Source: Bigelowiella natans CCMP2755 | Lineage: Eukaryota; Cercozoa; Chlorarachniophyceae | Reading direction: 5' to 3' | DNA length: 64,000 bases | NCBI GenBank assembly: GCA_000320545.1 | Contig: ADNK01001197.1 | Span: 1-64,000, forward strand | In this document: piece by piece, positions 48,373 to 61,700 of the stretch | Numbering within the stretch: position 1 is the first letter of the stretch | How the letters are laid out: each line of letters opens with the position of its first letter | Notes under the pieces: generated by a model | What the model was told of the DNA's origin: nothing | Databases searched by the model: none | The model's input: only the letters and a program-made list of their open reading frames with translations | Position numbers and translations under genes: made by a program

Positions 48373-49865
48373 ATATTGGATGTGTGCGAGGATCGCAGCA
48401 GCTGCGAATCTACCTCTAGATCCCAAGAGACGCGGCGACACCGACGATGAGGAAGAGACATTAATTCTTCGAATTTGGATCAATCTGCTGCTGTTCCGCT
48501 TGGCAGCAATGCTGCTGAATCCAGTATTGGTCGATGATGAGTCTGATTTTGCACGTGTCCCCCCCCTTCCTCCCCCTCCTCCCATCGATTGGCGACATCT
48601 CCCTCGGTAGTTCCATTGTGATAAGGAAGGTGTTGACTCTTCTTTCATCCTCATCATTCTCGTCCTACGAGACAAAATAACTGAGTGGAGAATACCACGC
48701 ATGCCTGCCACTTATCACACTAACCCCCCCCCCCCCCCCCCCCCCCCTCCTAGCCTCATCGACGAATATCAAAACCTGGGGCTGATTTGTTTGGATCTCG
48801 TTATTTGTAGTCTCGTGTGCAACTTTGCGGAATGCGACGGCCCTAATAGCAGAAAGAGCAAAGCTAGAGTTTGAGAACGACGAGGTGGATTTAACCAAAA
48901 AAGCCTGATCTAATTCAGTCAGCATCTAACATGTACAGAGTACAATTATTACCCAATAATGACGAAGATGATGGAGATGATTCAAAACGCTGGATTAGGG
49001 AATCTAAGTACACTGTGGCCGTAGAGAAAGCACCACCAAAAATGGATCGTTGTCATGAATGATCACATCATTATTCTCACAATTCGTGAAGCAATGGAGG
49101 AAGAAGAAGAAGAAGAAGAAGGGGATGGCGTGGTGGTTGGTGCTTGGGAAGAAGAAGTAACAATTTCTACTTATCGTCTATACTACTACTACTACTACTA
49201 CTACAACTACTACTGCTAGAGGGAAATCATCATTTATCATCAGAGATTCATGAACAACACATATGTATCAATCGACAAACCATGCATGCCATGCATGCGT
49301 GTTGTTGCACATTACGGAGTTGCAGCTAGTTGCTGCTGTTTACTGGAGCCACAAATAAACGCATACACTCCTCCGCCACCACCATAAAGTACAACCGTAT
49401 TCAATCTTAGAAATTGTAAATGCGGACTATAACTACTACAGTTACTTCTCCTACTAGCACTACTACTACTACTAGTACTACCTGTCTCAAATGAACCAGC
49501 CAGGGAGAGAAAGTTGCGAAGTCTGCTTCGTACTTTCATATCTTGCAGCAACACTAAGAAACAAAAGAGGAGGAGGAGGAGGAGGAGGCGAGAAATCGAT
49601 GGTGGATATTGTGAGGAAGAAGACATAGGTTTGAAGTCATGTCGAGAGTATCTAGTAAGAACTCAAAGAAAACAATCAGCAGGATCTGAAATAAAGGGGG
49701 AAGCAGCAGCAGCAGCAAATGATGATTTAATAATAATGAAAATAATAATGATGATGTTGATGATGAAAATGTGGTAAGAAGTATTACCACGTGCCCTTGT
49801 CACGTGTGTAATCCTCGTCGCATGATGATAGGACGACGACAGAGCTCCAGGTTTCGTTGCGCAAA

Positions 49866-49906
<41 letters not shown>

Positions 49907-50971
49907 TTGCTATTACTGCTACTACTGTGGCGAGGTGGGAGTGCAGGACTCTTAAACATGTTTTTCTTCTGCTGTTGCTGCTGCTGTTTCTCGCCTATCC
50001 TCAAGCGTATCTCGTTGTTTTTGAGGAGAACTTTTCCGGATGATTGGTATTTATTACTACTAATTCTACTTTTAAAATTTTTATTATGATTGCTACTTCT
50101 ACTGCTACTATGAATCATTTCTACTTCTCCTCCCCCTCCTCTTCCTTCTTCTCGCGATCCGTTTTCATCATCATCATCATCACCATCACCACCACCGTCG
50201 TTAGACTGTTCCTTCTTCTTCCCATTGTTGATGTTGTTCTTGTTATAGTAATCTCGGGGCAGCCCAAAGCCAAGCTGTTCCCATAAAAGAACTATTGCTT
50301 CCTTATCGGAACCGTTATAGCTCTCGATCAGCTTCATCAGACTGATCCTGTACGTTTGATTAGGAGGGGGGACCACATACGCACCAGCGAAGAGTACGGA
50401 ACAGTGCAATCAAAGAATAAGTGAGAGGACTGATCAAAGATATAAGGCCACGGCCTTTCATCAGATTCAGTTTATCTGCCACCAATAACGTACGTCGTCG
50501 TTTTGATTTGGTGTTGCTTACTACCACATCGAAGTTACGGCCCATTTCAAAGTTAATCTATCCAACCGATCCTGTAGTAGTAGTAGTAGTTGTAGTAGTA
50601 GTTGTTGTACTTTGTGCCACTTCTTGTATCAAATACCTCGATTCATGTGTTTCATTCTGGGGAGGGGCTTTCTTGTCATGTTATTTTAGTTCTCACTTGT
50701 ACCCCACTTTCTGCCTCCCTTCCCTTTTGTATGGTGTCTGTTGAATCACTTCTCATCGCAAATGGATCAGTATACCTTCCATGCCATCTTGCACACGTCG
50801 AGAACTTCCTCGCGTTTACTAAAATTCCTCCCTGTGGCTGAGAGGAGTCGTCGTAGCAGCAGCAGCACCACCACCATTGTATGGGTAAAATTGAATTCTT
50901 AGGAGAAATGCGTTGCGTGCGTGTGCATCAATAGTTAGTCGAAACAACTACAACTCTTACAACCACCACTG

Positions 50972-51003
<32 letters not shown>

Positions 51004-52348
51004 GCTACTACTACTACTTCTACTACACTAAAGCTACGTGCTACTCCAACCATTTCTCATACCAAGGGAATCGGGGTCGAATTTGACGTCTTTCAATTTA
51101 CGCCAACCACGCCGCTGAAAATCACACAGAACGGTGAGCACAGGAAAGAATGACAGCAAGCACTTTTACCGTAGCTGCGTTTGATTCTTACGAGTTTATA
51201 TGCAATGTAGTGCGTGCGTGTGTGGGTGCATTGAGTAGTTTTTTTGCCGGTTTACCTCCCCCTTCTTCCTCTCGGGCAGAGCGATCTGCTCAAATATCTG
51301 CTCCAAGACCCGTGAGTAGCTATAATGATGATTATAGACGAAACAGACAAATGAAAACGTGCTTTTGTGTAGCATTGTTACAACTGTCAGGGAGAATACC
51401 ACAATCACTGAGAATCTCTGTTGTACGAAACGCGATCTAGCAATCTACTACCGCTGCTGCTGCTACTACTACTACTACTACTACTACGTTAGTGGATGGA
51501 CGCTGAGACACGTAATGTCCGCGACTTCGAACAAGAAGTTGAACATCCAGTCCTTAGGTGGAGGAAGTAGTTTGGACAATGATCGTCAAAATATACGTGG
51601 AGGTGGAGGTGGTGGAGGAGGAGGAGGGAGTAAACAACGTAAAGCAAACCATATTTGCAACAGCTTACAGAACTACTAGTACACCACAATCTATCACCAC
51701 TTATAGCATTACCTGACTAACCAACTTCTTGCGTGCATGCTCAGGATTTCGCTTGAGGTCCTGTATAGAACAGGAGGAGGGAATAAGCAAATATTATGAT
51801 GTTTTTCGTAAAGTATGATTTCTCGTGTACTTTTCCTTAGGACCACAAGATGATATTAATTACAATACCAATCCCAATACTTTACATTACGTAATACCTT
51901 TTCAAGACGGATAAAGTAGTCCCCATAGTTGAAGAAGGGAGACAGTACTTTGCCAATCTTTATAAGTTATAATATGTGAACACGTGCGAAAGTATCGTAA
52001 TGGATAATTCAGGTGTGGCCAAAAATAGCAATACTATTACAACTGTCCATCCATGAAAATTGTATCATGTATTCCCACGACTACTTATCATCTGTGTTCA
52101 AATTGCTGCACCCACCCACGAAAGTATTCATGCACACGATCTCAGAGATCACCCTCAAAACAACACGTACCTTCACGGCCACATTGACGAATTGCTTTAT
52201 TGTAATATGTGAGACCGTAAATTCGAAATTCTTCCAATACAATTGGAGGACTCTGTGGCAAAGAGTTTAGATCATTGCTTGAAGATGTTGCAATGACTAT
52301 CTGTTCATGAATTTTAATATGCATTTGCATCGCTTGCCTCAACTCTCT

Positions 52349-52383
<35 letters not shown>

Positions 52384-53541
52384 TTGTATACGTGTGTGCA
52401 TCCCGCTCAATACCTTCCCATTTCGGGATGAAATCGAATGTGCCGTCGATGTTGCAGAGACATCCGCGTAGATTCAGCGATCGATTTAACCGTCTAGGTA
52501 AGAGTGGAGATCAGACGACAACCAAAATAATACAAACGCAAAAAACCGAGTTGAGATGAGATAACAATTTCTTCAAGTCTTCCGAAGTTGTGTATTGCCT
52601 TAGTTTTCGGTGACATCGCCAACCAAACGTCATGAACCTGATGCAATGATTATGAAATAAATAAGTAACTGTGTTTCATTTTTTTCTTTCTTACAACCAC
52701 CTGCTGCTTAACAATGGCTGCCTTGATTGCAGCTTCGTCAACCTGCGTCATGGCGGACGAGATGACCCCAGCCAGCAGGCTCTGATACCGTTGTTCATCG
52801 GCGTTACTCCTTTTCATTGTGCTGCATTGCCACTGCCTCTCAGCGAGAGATCTAATGGCTCATTATCCTAAAGTAAGCAGTACATGGGAGACATGTTATG
52901 ATATGTTGTTGTGTGCCACTTTCACTACATATACGCTTCCACAGTAAGGATGAGAATAGAAAATTGTGGTAGGGGGAGTGTTCATTTAAGAAGAGAGCGA
53001 AACCAAAACGGCGGTGAAGGACTGTCGGAAAAGCTAGAAAAACAACGCCAAGCCATGAGCTTGCTTCGTAACTGTTCACAGATATGTGCTCCTCGCTTCA
53101 CAAAGCTTCTAGCTACCAGCGAGGAAGCTGCTACCGTGATCTGCAGAAGTGCTCGTATTGGGGGACAGAGGGACTAACGACGCAATGGAGGAGGAAGGAG
53201 GAGGAGGAGGAGGAGGAGGAGGAGGAGGACAAGTGGTAGGAAAGTAGTCGGAGTTTTGTTGAACTAGATCTACTACTCATTTATTGCTTACATTATTCCT
53301 TTCCTACCAGGATGAGAGATCAAGCTACGTAGGCCATTTCACAGCTACTACTGGGAATAATTCCGAAAAGAAGCACCCATTTCCTCGACCTACTTCGGAA
53401 AACTACCGTTGTTTGTTGCGATGTTGTTCTGCCTAGTTCGTTTGTTTCTTGGAGAAATAATTGTACGATCTCGTGATATTCTCGGAGATCTTCTCCTTTC
53501 CGTATGACCGAGAGGATGTTGTCGTAGAACCAACTCCACAT
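45167..53541 (-). CDS. Long, mostly disordered protein of unknown function
   Basis: A chain of minus-strand exons that I do not recognise. Exon 1 (53541-53407) starts MWSWFYDNILSVIRKGEDLR. Later blocks include ITVAASSLVARSFVKRGAH (near 53130), YQSLLAGVISSAMTQVDEAA (near 52780), RGCLCNIDGTFDFIPKWE (near 52450), YWKNFEFTVSHITIKQF (near 52220), RVLEQIFEQIALPERKKG (near 51290), WRKLKDVKFDPDSL (near 51090), SKREEVLDVCKMAWK (near 50800) and MGRNFDVVVSNTKSKRRR (near 50530). These suggest a folded helical N-terminal region. From about 50370 to the TGA at 45169-45167 the exons encode low-complexity sequence with runs of Ser, Gln, Asp, Glu, Gly and Ala and many SP and RS motifs. The donor at the end of the exon closing with EEAHVIAR (near 46896) is a good GTAATA. 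The assumption that all exons form one gene rests on strand and continuity; it may be two genes. Confidence 0.5.
46773..46818. repeat. (AT)n microsatellite
   Basis: About 23 AT units in an intron of the disordered-protein gene. Confidence 0.95.
48310..48368. repeat. Compound (AC)n(AT)n microsatellite
   Basis: About 16 AC units flow into about 14 AT units, the same order and orientation as at 26824-26880. It is preceded by a C-rich tract at about 48286-48304 and lies in an intron of the disordered-protein gene. Confidence 0.95.
48724..48747. repeat. C24 homopolymer
   Basis: Twenty-four consecutive C residues on the plus strand (G on the sense strand of the host gene), next to a possible exon starting near 48890. 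Its length may be unreliable because homopolymers are error-prone in sequencing. Confidence 0.95.
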
Positions 53542-54011
53542 TAATTTTTCCCAGAGTTACATCATGGAAACGGCCATGGTATAATTTCGTAGGAAATTAC
53601 ATGTGAAACATATCTACGACATATCTTTATTGTTGTCACAAATTGTTCAAAGGATCAGTTTGTGAGGTTCTCGAGTCCTGCGACAAGTACGACTAGCATG
53701 CATGCTAACTGTTACTTTTGAGGGTTGCTGATCCTACGCTCCAACCCTACGCCTCACCCTTCCTTAACATTATTCACGTGAGAACCTTCTATGGTTTCTG
53801 TGAGGGAGAAGGTATAGTCTGAAGAGTGGCATCATCCCGGGTCAGTTTCGAGAAGTGTCACTGTCATAGAGGGCACGCTCCTTTTCAAAAGAGCTATGCC
53901 TGCTTGCGTTCTTACTTTTGATCTCTGATGTCACTGATTGGATGTGGACGGATCCTATTTGATTTTTTCCAGAAGCAAGATCTTCTTGCGGGGAACCACA
54001 AGTTTTAGAAC
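53542..54011. promoter_or_regulatory. Head-to-head gap between last two genes
   Basis: A 470-bp stretch between divergent start codons (minus 53541, plus 54012). It contains one CTAG, inside GACTAGCATGCATGCTAAC near 53692-53710, which resembles the convergent-gap texture but is isolated. No named promoter element is visible. Confidence 0.45.
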
Positions 54012-56325
54012 ATGGCGGACAATGATGAGGTGCCTGCTTTAATTGGCATGGTTGAGGGTTTACATACAGAAAAGAAGTACTCATCATTAATTTCTTACAT
54101 AGGGGGTTCAGCCTGCTAACATCACCGATGCAAGCGACGAAATCCCAAAGCCAGGCGACTCAAAAACAGGGGACAAGGGAAACGCCGAGAATAAACCCAA
54201 GCCTAAACGTATGAAACATCTACCCGCATATCTTTCTTCGTTCTTGCACATATATAGTGTGCAGGAAATAGAAAAAATACGAGACTCCAGTGAAGTATAC
54301 CTCATATTTATGTTCTTTCTATATGTTCTTTCTTGATCAAATACTTGCAGCTCTTACGAAAGAGGAAAAAGAAAAGGCACAACAGGCAGCTAATGGTAAT
54401 AGTACCAGCAACAAGACGACTTTGCAAATTCGTGTTTGTCGATAAAATTTGAATATTTTTTATGAGGTTTGACATTGTACTAATGAATTATGTAGCCGCT
54501 TTTGTGATGGCTGGCCAGATGGGAGCATTAGGTACTCTCTTTCTCTCTCTCTCTCTCTCCCCCCCCCCCCCCCCTTTCGTCTTTTCTCTCTTCCCTTTCG
54601 CTCTCGCTAGCTTGCCTCCCCCTTACCTTCCAATTCTTTACAGGTGTTGGGGCCAAAGTCGCTGCAAATTTAGTCGGACAACGGGCAGACGAAAATGTTA
54701 CGAAAGCTTCGAAGAAGAAAGGGGTTGGCTTTCCCATGCGGTTCTTTTTTTGTCTGCGTTCTACACTACGTTTCTCCATTTGAATTTGCCTTCTTCACCC
54801 TAACTGAGAAAACTTTCTAGTTATCTGAGGAGGAAGCAAAGAAACAAAAATCTGAACATGAGGTAAGCACAGAAAGAAAGTACTGAATATCTGCACCTTT
54901 GGCATGTTCTTCCTCTCGTCTAACTCTTTATCTTCCACTAAGGCTAAAATCTCTGACGAAGCCGAGATGGACCCGATACGGGAACGGATCGCAACAGCCA
55001 TGAGGGTAAAATTTTCCGTCCATGTATTTAGGACATGCCATATTCTTTATTTTCCTGAGTATTGGAGATGTTCTCAAATGTTTTCGTCTGGCCACAATAG
55101 AAAATGGAGAAGGCACAAGACGATATGTTGCGGACAAAGCCGGACCACCATTACAATGCAAATGAGGTGAGACATAACTTAGTTTTAAGATAGAAACTGG
55201 TCATTCTCATAAGCATTGATTATCCACAGACTGATAACAATGAAGAAATTAATACTCCTTGGTGGAGAGGTACGTAGCGCACGTGCAGCTAGCTGTGAGG
55301 AACAAATAAGAGAGGGAACAGAACACAAGATACGACCTCATACTTCCAGTATTGTGAAGAATGTTGTAATAATGCTACATAGGGGATGATAAGGATCGGC
55401 TGAGACCCCTCAGAACACCCAATGAACTAATTGGTACAACAAAGAATCTAAGTGATAGAAGAAGTGACGATGACGGCTCTTTAAAATTTAGCACCTCGCC
55501 AACGACTATTTGATTTCAACGTGGGGACTGAGCAGTCATCTTTTATTTCAAAAAGCAAACTCTGTCCCCATTGTAATTGTTCGAAGTTATTTGAGATGTT
55601 GTCTCATACGTACCCGCGTACCTATTAAAGCGAAAGTTGAATGGGTTTTGCAATTTGACCACAATATATCTTCGAGAATTTGAATTTAATGTTGCATTCA
55701 GAATATTTTTACTTTTCGGCTACCAAATTTGTCTGCCGTGTCTACCCTGTATCCCCCCTTGTCGCTCAACTGATCATATCGTATACAGATTCTGTGGGTC
55801 TAAATAATGGTGCTCAAAGGCCATTTGCTAACTTTGATCTTCTCGGGTACGTATCACAATCACACACATATAAATAAATAAGTAAATAAATAAATAAATA
55901 TTTTTACTATATGTCTTCGCATGTTTATATGTGTGTATCTTTGCGTGTGTGTATAATTTGTTCATCCATGTCCGCATTTTAATATGCACACACCCTCACA
56001 TTCTCGTATCATTTATAGAACTGCGGAATCGAAGCCATATTTCGACATGAGCAGAATAGCTAAATTAAGCCAGATAAGAGCCTACGAAGCAGAGGTAAAT
56101 TAATTTAACTATTATTAAATCGATGAAAAACCATCATATTGCAATTAATTCCGCTTTTTCGGCGAAGTACAACTTGGGAAATCTTTGGTTTTCAAGTTTG
56201 AAATTATCAAACGTGTCACTAAAATTGAGCCACAATACAAAATTGCACGTTCAGATTGAAGCGAAGGAGTTGCGGGAATTCAAAAGAAAGCATGAGAAAA
56301 CGTGAGAACCTAGTACCATGTGCTT

Positions 56326-56370
<45 letters not shown>

Positions 56371-57557
56371 CACAACACAGTTACGAATGAGTATATGATT
56401 TCGATAGAACAAACAAAGACACAAACACAGAGACATATGCCTATGCATACTGTAGGTATATTGAGGAAGAGTTGCAGAGAGTATCAGATATAAAAGAGCT
56501 CCTGGAGAAGGAAGTGAAAAAACTCAATAAGGAGGTATCCTTGACCGTCGAAATTGTAGGATACATTCTCAAAGACAAATAACTATTTCGATATGATTTA
56601 GACCCGTGATCTCCGCATCAACGACCTCCATCAAAAGATGAAGATATTGAAAAAGGAAAAGGAGTTAGAAGCGATACAAAGAATGTACGCTCTGGATCCT
56701 TATAAGGCCATGATGAGCATACCGGATATGCCTGCAAGGAAAGTGCTTGTCTCACAGGATAAAACTCTCCTTGATGTAGGCATCGAAAATAACGAGCTGA
56801 ACCGTTTATTAAAAAAGACATTGGATCAGCAAGAATCAATAGACAAAAAATTCGCACTAATGGAAATCAACACCGACTTCGCTAATCGGCTGGGAAAAAC
56901 CCAGGCGTATGATGGGAAGTTCAATAATGTGCAATTTTCACCTATAAATCCGGATATGTCGCGCTCCTTCACGATCTCCCTCTCCATCAAGACTACCTAT
57001 GATGGGCCTATAGTGTCGAAGGTTTACCGTGATAGTCTCTGGGGTTATGCGATGAAGTGTCTTCACATCCAGAATGGACAGGTAGGAATTCAAGAGATGA
57101 ATCCTGTGTTCGAATACCAAACCGGCGAGATAAATAGTATAAGGCAGGAGGATGCTCAGATTTTATAGAAATATGTCAACCACCATCCTCGTCATCACCA
57201 TATCATCATCGTCATCGATATCTTAGGTAAAATTCGATTCGTGTGCGGTGGGCTTTTGTAGCGGGACATCCTATGTCACGGACCAGAGTTGGCACAACAT
57301 CGTCGTGGTACACGATGCCGAGAAGAGGAAAATTGTACTCTTTGTAGATGGAGAGGAAGAGGCCAATCAATGTTTCGACAAAGGCATCGGCAAGGACCCT
57401 GTCAACACTCTTGTCAAAATAGGAGGTTCTGCCTCGAATTATCCTCAGCAAAAGTGGGTGATCGATCCCTACCTTGAATTTAGTCAATAGCTGCTTTTGC
57501 GTGTGAACAACCTCTTTATCTCCATTACCGCCCTCATTTCCCTATTGTAACTCTAGA

Positions 57558-57593
<36 letters not shown>

Positions 57594-58713
57594 CTGGGAA
57601 AGCATCACCGATAATTCATTATTTGTGTGTGCATTATACAGATACTTTCGGGGTATCATTAAGAATCCTATGTACTTCACGATACCCCTCACAATTGATC
57701 AAGTCAAGATGTTGTCCACGCAGATGTGGAAGCAACAGCGAGCAGCAAATCTAAAGGCGACACAAGAGGGAAGGGAGGGCGATCCATTGATAACCCTGGC
57801 TTATGATCCCGACTATAGCGAGAACGAGGCGGGACCGGAGAAGAAGGGCCCCAAGTTGGCACTAGATTGGAAGAAGAAGAAGATTATTCCTCTCAATGAG
57901 TTGGAAGCCAAAGAGTCCCTCTTTAAGCCTCAGCGAATACAAAAACTCAAAGAGCAAGCTCTTAAAATAGTTCAAAAGAAAGCCAAATACAAGCGCGGCA
58001 GCAAGGAGGAGCAACGGAAAATGCTCAGAGAACAACTCCAAAAGCTAATGGACAAAGAGACGAAAAAGCTCGCGAGCCAAAATGTTATTAAAGGCCAGCC
58101 TGACCGTAAGGAGGATATGGCAACACCACTCGATGTGCTCATCAGACTCGCGGCACAGGGTAACGACAGTATGTCTAAGATGCAAGCATCAATGGGATTT
58201 GCGAACTATTCCGTGAGACCCGATGGACAGGCAAAGATAATCAAATACAGGGGTGAACTCGCGCTCTCCGCAATTATGCACCTGCTCGAGTCAGACGATG
58301 CCAACACAGTTCGCTATGCAACCATATGCTGCGGTAACATCGGCTCAAATGGTAAGTTTCGACATAAGCTGCTAGATAATGAGGCTGTCCAACAAATTAT
58401 TAAGGTCTCAAACCGCAATGACATGGGAATGCTGACAAAGGCATGTTGCGCCTTCGCTCTCGCGAACTTGGCAGTTGAGAAAAATGGGCATGAAGACTTC
58501 CTACCGTTTTTACCGTCGGTGTTCGATCTAGCTGATGTTGTCGATAAGCATTGCCAAAAGTACGCTGCTCTCGCGATCCAGAACCTTTCGGCAAATCCGC
58601 GCATGTGGAAGCCGCTTAAGGTGATAATTACACTGATTATGAATATGTTGTTTTTTTATGCCTATGATTTATGTCAAGATAAGCATTTGTATGTGGACCG
58701 TTAAACCCTCTCT

Positions 58714-58752
<39 letters not shown>

Positions 58753-61700
58753 ACATATCAGGGATCAATTCGTTCTCTATCGAATGTGCTTCTATCTGAG
58801 AATCCTCACGTCGAGGCCAAAATTCACGCCGCAGCAGCAATGGCAAACATCGCCGTCGAAAACGGCAACAAGAGCTATATGATTCAGTGCGGGCTTCTAG
58901 ATGCGACCGTGAAGATTTTGATCGCTGATCGGTCGATCTCAAAAGTTATAATAGAGCTCTGCGCGTTCTTAAAGAACATGACGGGGCACTCCCTTTCTCA
59001 CATTCCCCTTGTCAAGACGGATCAGATGGTCATCGAACTGTCAAAACTCCTCACGCATGAGCTACTCGATATTCAGTTCATGGCCGCCAACATTTTTGTA
59101 AATATTACGGCGTCACAAGGCACGCACGAGTTTATGGCACGCGGTTATGTGTTCGACGCGCTGAAGACTTCGCTTCTCTCTCCTGATCATGGAGTGCGCG
59201 TGGCGACCGTTCGTACCCTTTGCAATCTCGCTGTTTCCCACTATGTACATGACCTCATCCTTGACAGGAAAATCCTAGATGATGTTGTCATATATCTCCA
59301 TTCGAACTCGGGCCACCAAGTCACCGACGCTTACAAGTTCTTCTCCGCAGTCCTCTGTGCAAGCTTGAGTGGGAACAAGAAAATCGTGCACAAATTCGCA
59401 CGACGGGGTGCCTTCATGCGAACAATATTGAATGTGATAGTCTCTATGCCAGATTACAATGAAGGAAAGATGATGAGTGCTAAAGCATGGCACTCAACGA
59501 ATCTTAACTTTGAAACAGGCCGTTACTGCGTACTAACAGTTGCCAACATTGCCTCGAGCAGAAAGGCACACTACACTGTGATGTCTGAATTGACCTACCT
59601 TGGGATCAAGCGCATCCTCATGCTCGCTGACTCGAAGGATCATGAGACTGTCGTGTACTTTTCATTGCTTATTCTCAACCTCTCCGAGAACCCAAGGAAT
59701 CATGGAGTAATTACGGAGCCTGCAGTGTATGAGACTATGACCCGCTTGCTAACGGAGAAGTCTTTGCTGACCTCGCTGCTCATAATTCGTAACGTGCTGG
59801 CTTACATCTCAAACATCATCGTAGATATAAAGACTGCCCGGCTCGTAGGCCAAAATCTTGACGGTGATGATAAGGATTTAGCTGCTATATTTGAAATGCA
59901 CAAACATTATTCATTAAATTGAACTACTTTGATCTTTTGTGACATAAACATTGCTTCTATGGCAAGAATTACAACAGCCACATTAAAATGAGAAGCACAC
60001 ACACACACACACACACACACACCTTTATGTATAATAATAGGTTTGAAGAAGCTGTGCCTGCAGATGAAGGTACCCCAAGATCGCTGCAAACTAGCAGAAA
60101 TCTTGGAGAAAATGTGCATCGACAAACAGATGCGTCGTGATTTGGTCCAAAACAAGCACGAACTTCTCGAACCGATGTTCCAGATGTATATGTCCTCAAG
60201 TAACATCGATACGGTAAGTATCACACTTTGTTTCCCAAAACTATCCGATTCCACTTTCAGCTGTTTATGGTCATCGGTATTGACTCTGAGCAAAGGAATG
60301 CAACAAACACACAGCTTCGTTATTACCAACCTTTCCACACTCATCAGCAATAATAATTTGGTCTGCGCGTGTGCAGGTTCGCTCGGCAATCCGCGTGATG
60401 GCCGCGATCGTCGAGCTCTGGGAAGATGAAATCCATCTTCCCATCGTCAATTCTAATATGATGCCCACGATTCTGCACTTCACCGAGTCACAGGACGAGT
60501 TCGTTGCATCCTGCTCCCTCTTCACGTTAACGTTGATTTCGCGAACGGGGAAGGTAATTCCGTACATGAACCACCATAACGTTGGAAATCTCCTTGGCAA
60601 GCTGATATACTCGCCGATGCTACAAGTTCGCGAGTACGCGCTTGAAGCTGTCGGTAACTATGCTTACCACGACAACGCACATGTAGACATAGTAGAAATT
60701 AATCTCATCAAGCTGCTCCTGCAAGTGGCGGGCGACCACTCAAGGACAAGGGCTGAAAAGGTTGGAGTGATTTATGCTCTTAGCAATGCCCTCGCTCACT
60801 CCTCCAACGCCATCTACATGGCCCCAATTGCAATGATGGTCTTTCGATCTCTGCTTGAGATGTACTTCGAGGATGATATGCAGCTCCAGCGCTATGCATC
60901 TAGGCTAATGGCTAATGCGTCCGTGGTTCTGTACGACAACATGAGCTTCACTGAGATTCAGACCCTTATCCAGCTTGTAAATATGGCCAAGCACAGTGAC
61001 GATCTGAGAACGAAATCCCTCTTCCTAAGTTGTTTCCACTCTATCTCGCTAGACTTGCGGAACTGCAAGAAATTGCTGATGTCAAATGTCACCTCGCTCA
61101 TCTTTGACGTGATGTCCAAAGTCGATGCATTCGAGCGTATCATTGTGCTCGACAGCTGCAAGCTGCTTTACAACCTTTCCTTTTCTCGAGAGGTGAACGA
61201 CAACTTGGTCACCATGGACATCATTCCGTCACTGCGTCGCGTTTTCATTGAGACTTCAGATCTCCCTACGAGGGTGATAATGGCGCAACTCATGGCTTCA
61301 CTCGCCTGTGATGGAGGGAGGATGACGAAAAACTTCATCGAGCGTGACGGGCTCGATACACTGCTGCGAATAGCCTTAAACGAGGAAACTGTGGAGGTGA
61401 TGCACTCTGCTGCACTCGCATTCATGTTTGTGACTGGAGGCCGAAACGAATGCAAAAGTTCTAAGTTAATCATGCAGCAGTTTGGAGAGCCATATCTCCT
61501 CAAACTTATCTACAGAATGCTAATCAAGGTTGTGCCTCTCCTCCCTTTTCCCTCCTTCGTTCTGAGTATTCACATTTCACAAATTTGGACAGGTGAGCAC
61601 GGTAAATGCGCTACTTATTGATGGCCCAGACGCGATTCCACCGAAAGTAAAGGAAAAGAAGGAGAAGGTGCTTAAGTATCCCTTTACACCGACACCGATA

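Noticed and set aside
53407-53541. SAR1/ARF-like N-terminus (MWSWFYDNILS)
   Set aside because: It resembles the SAR1 start, but no P-loop GLDNAGKT follows in any frame, so no GTPase call is made.
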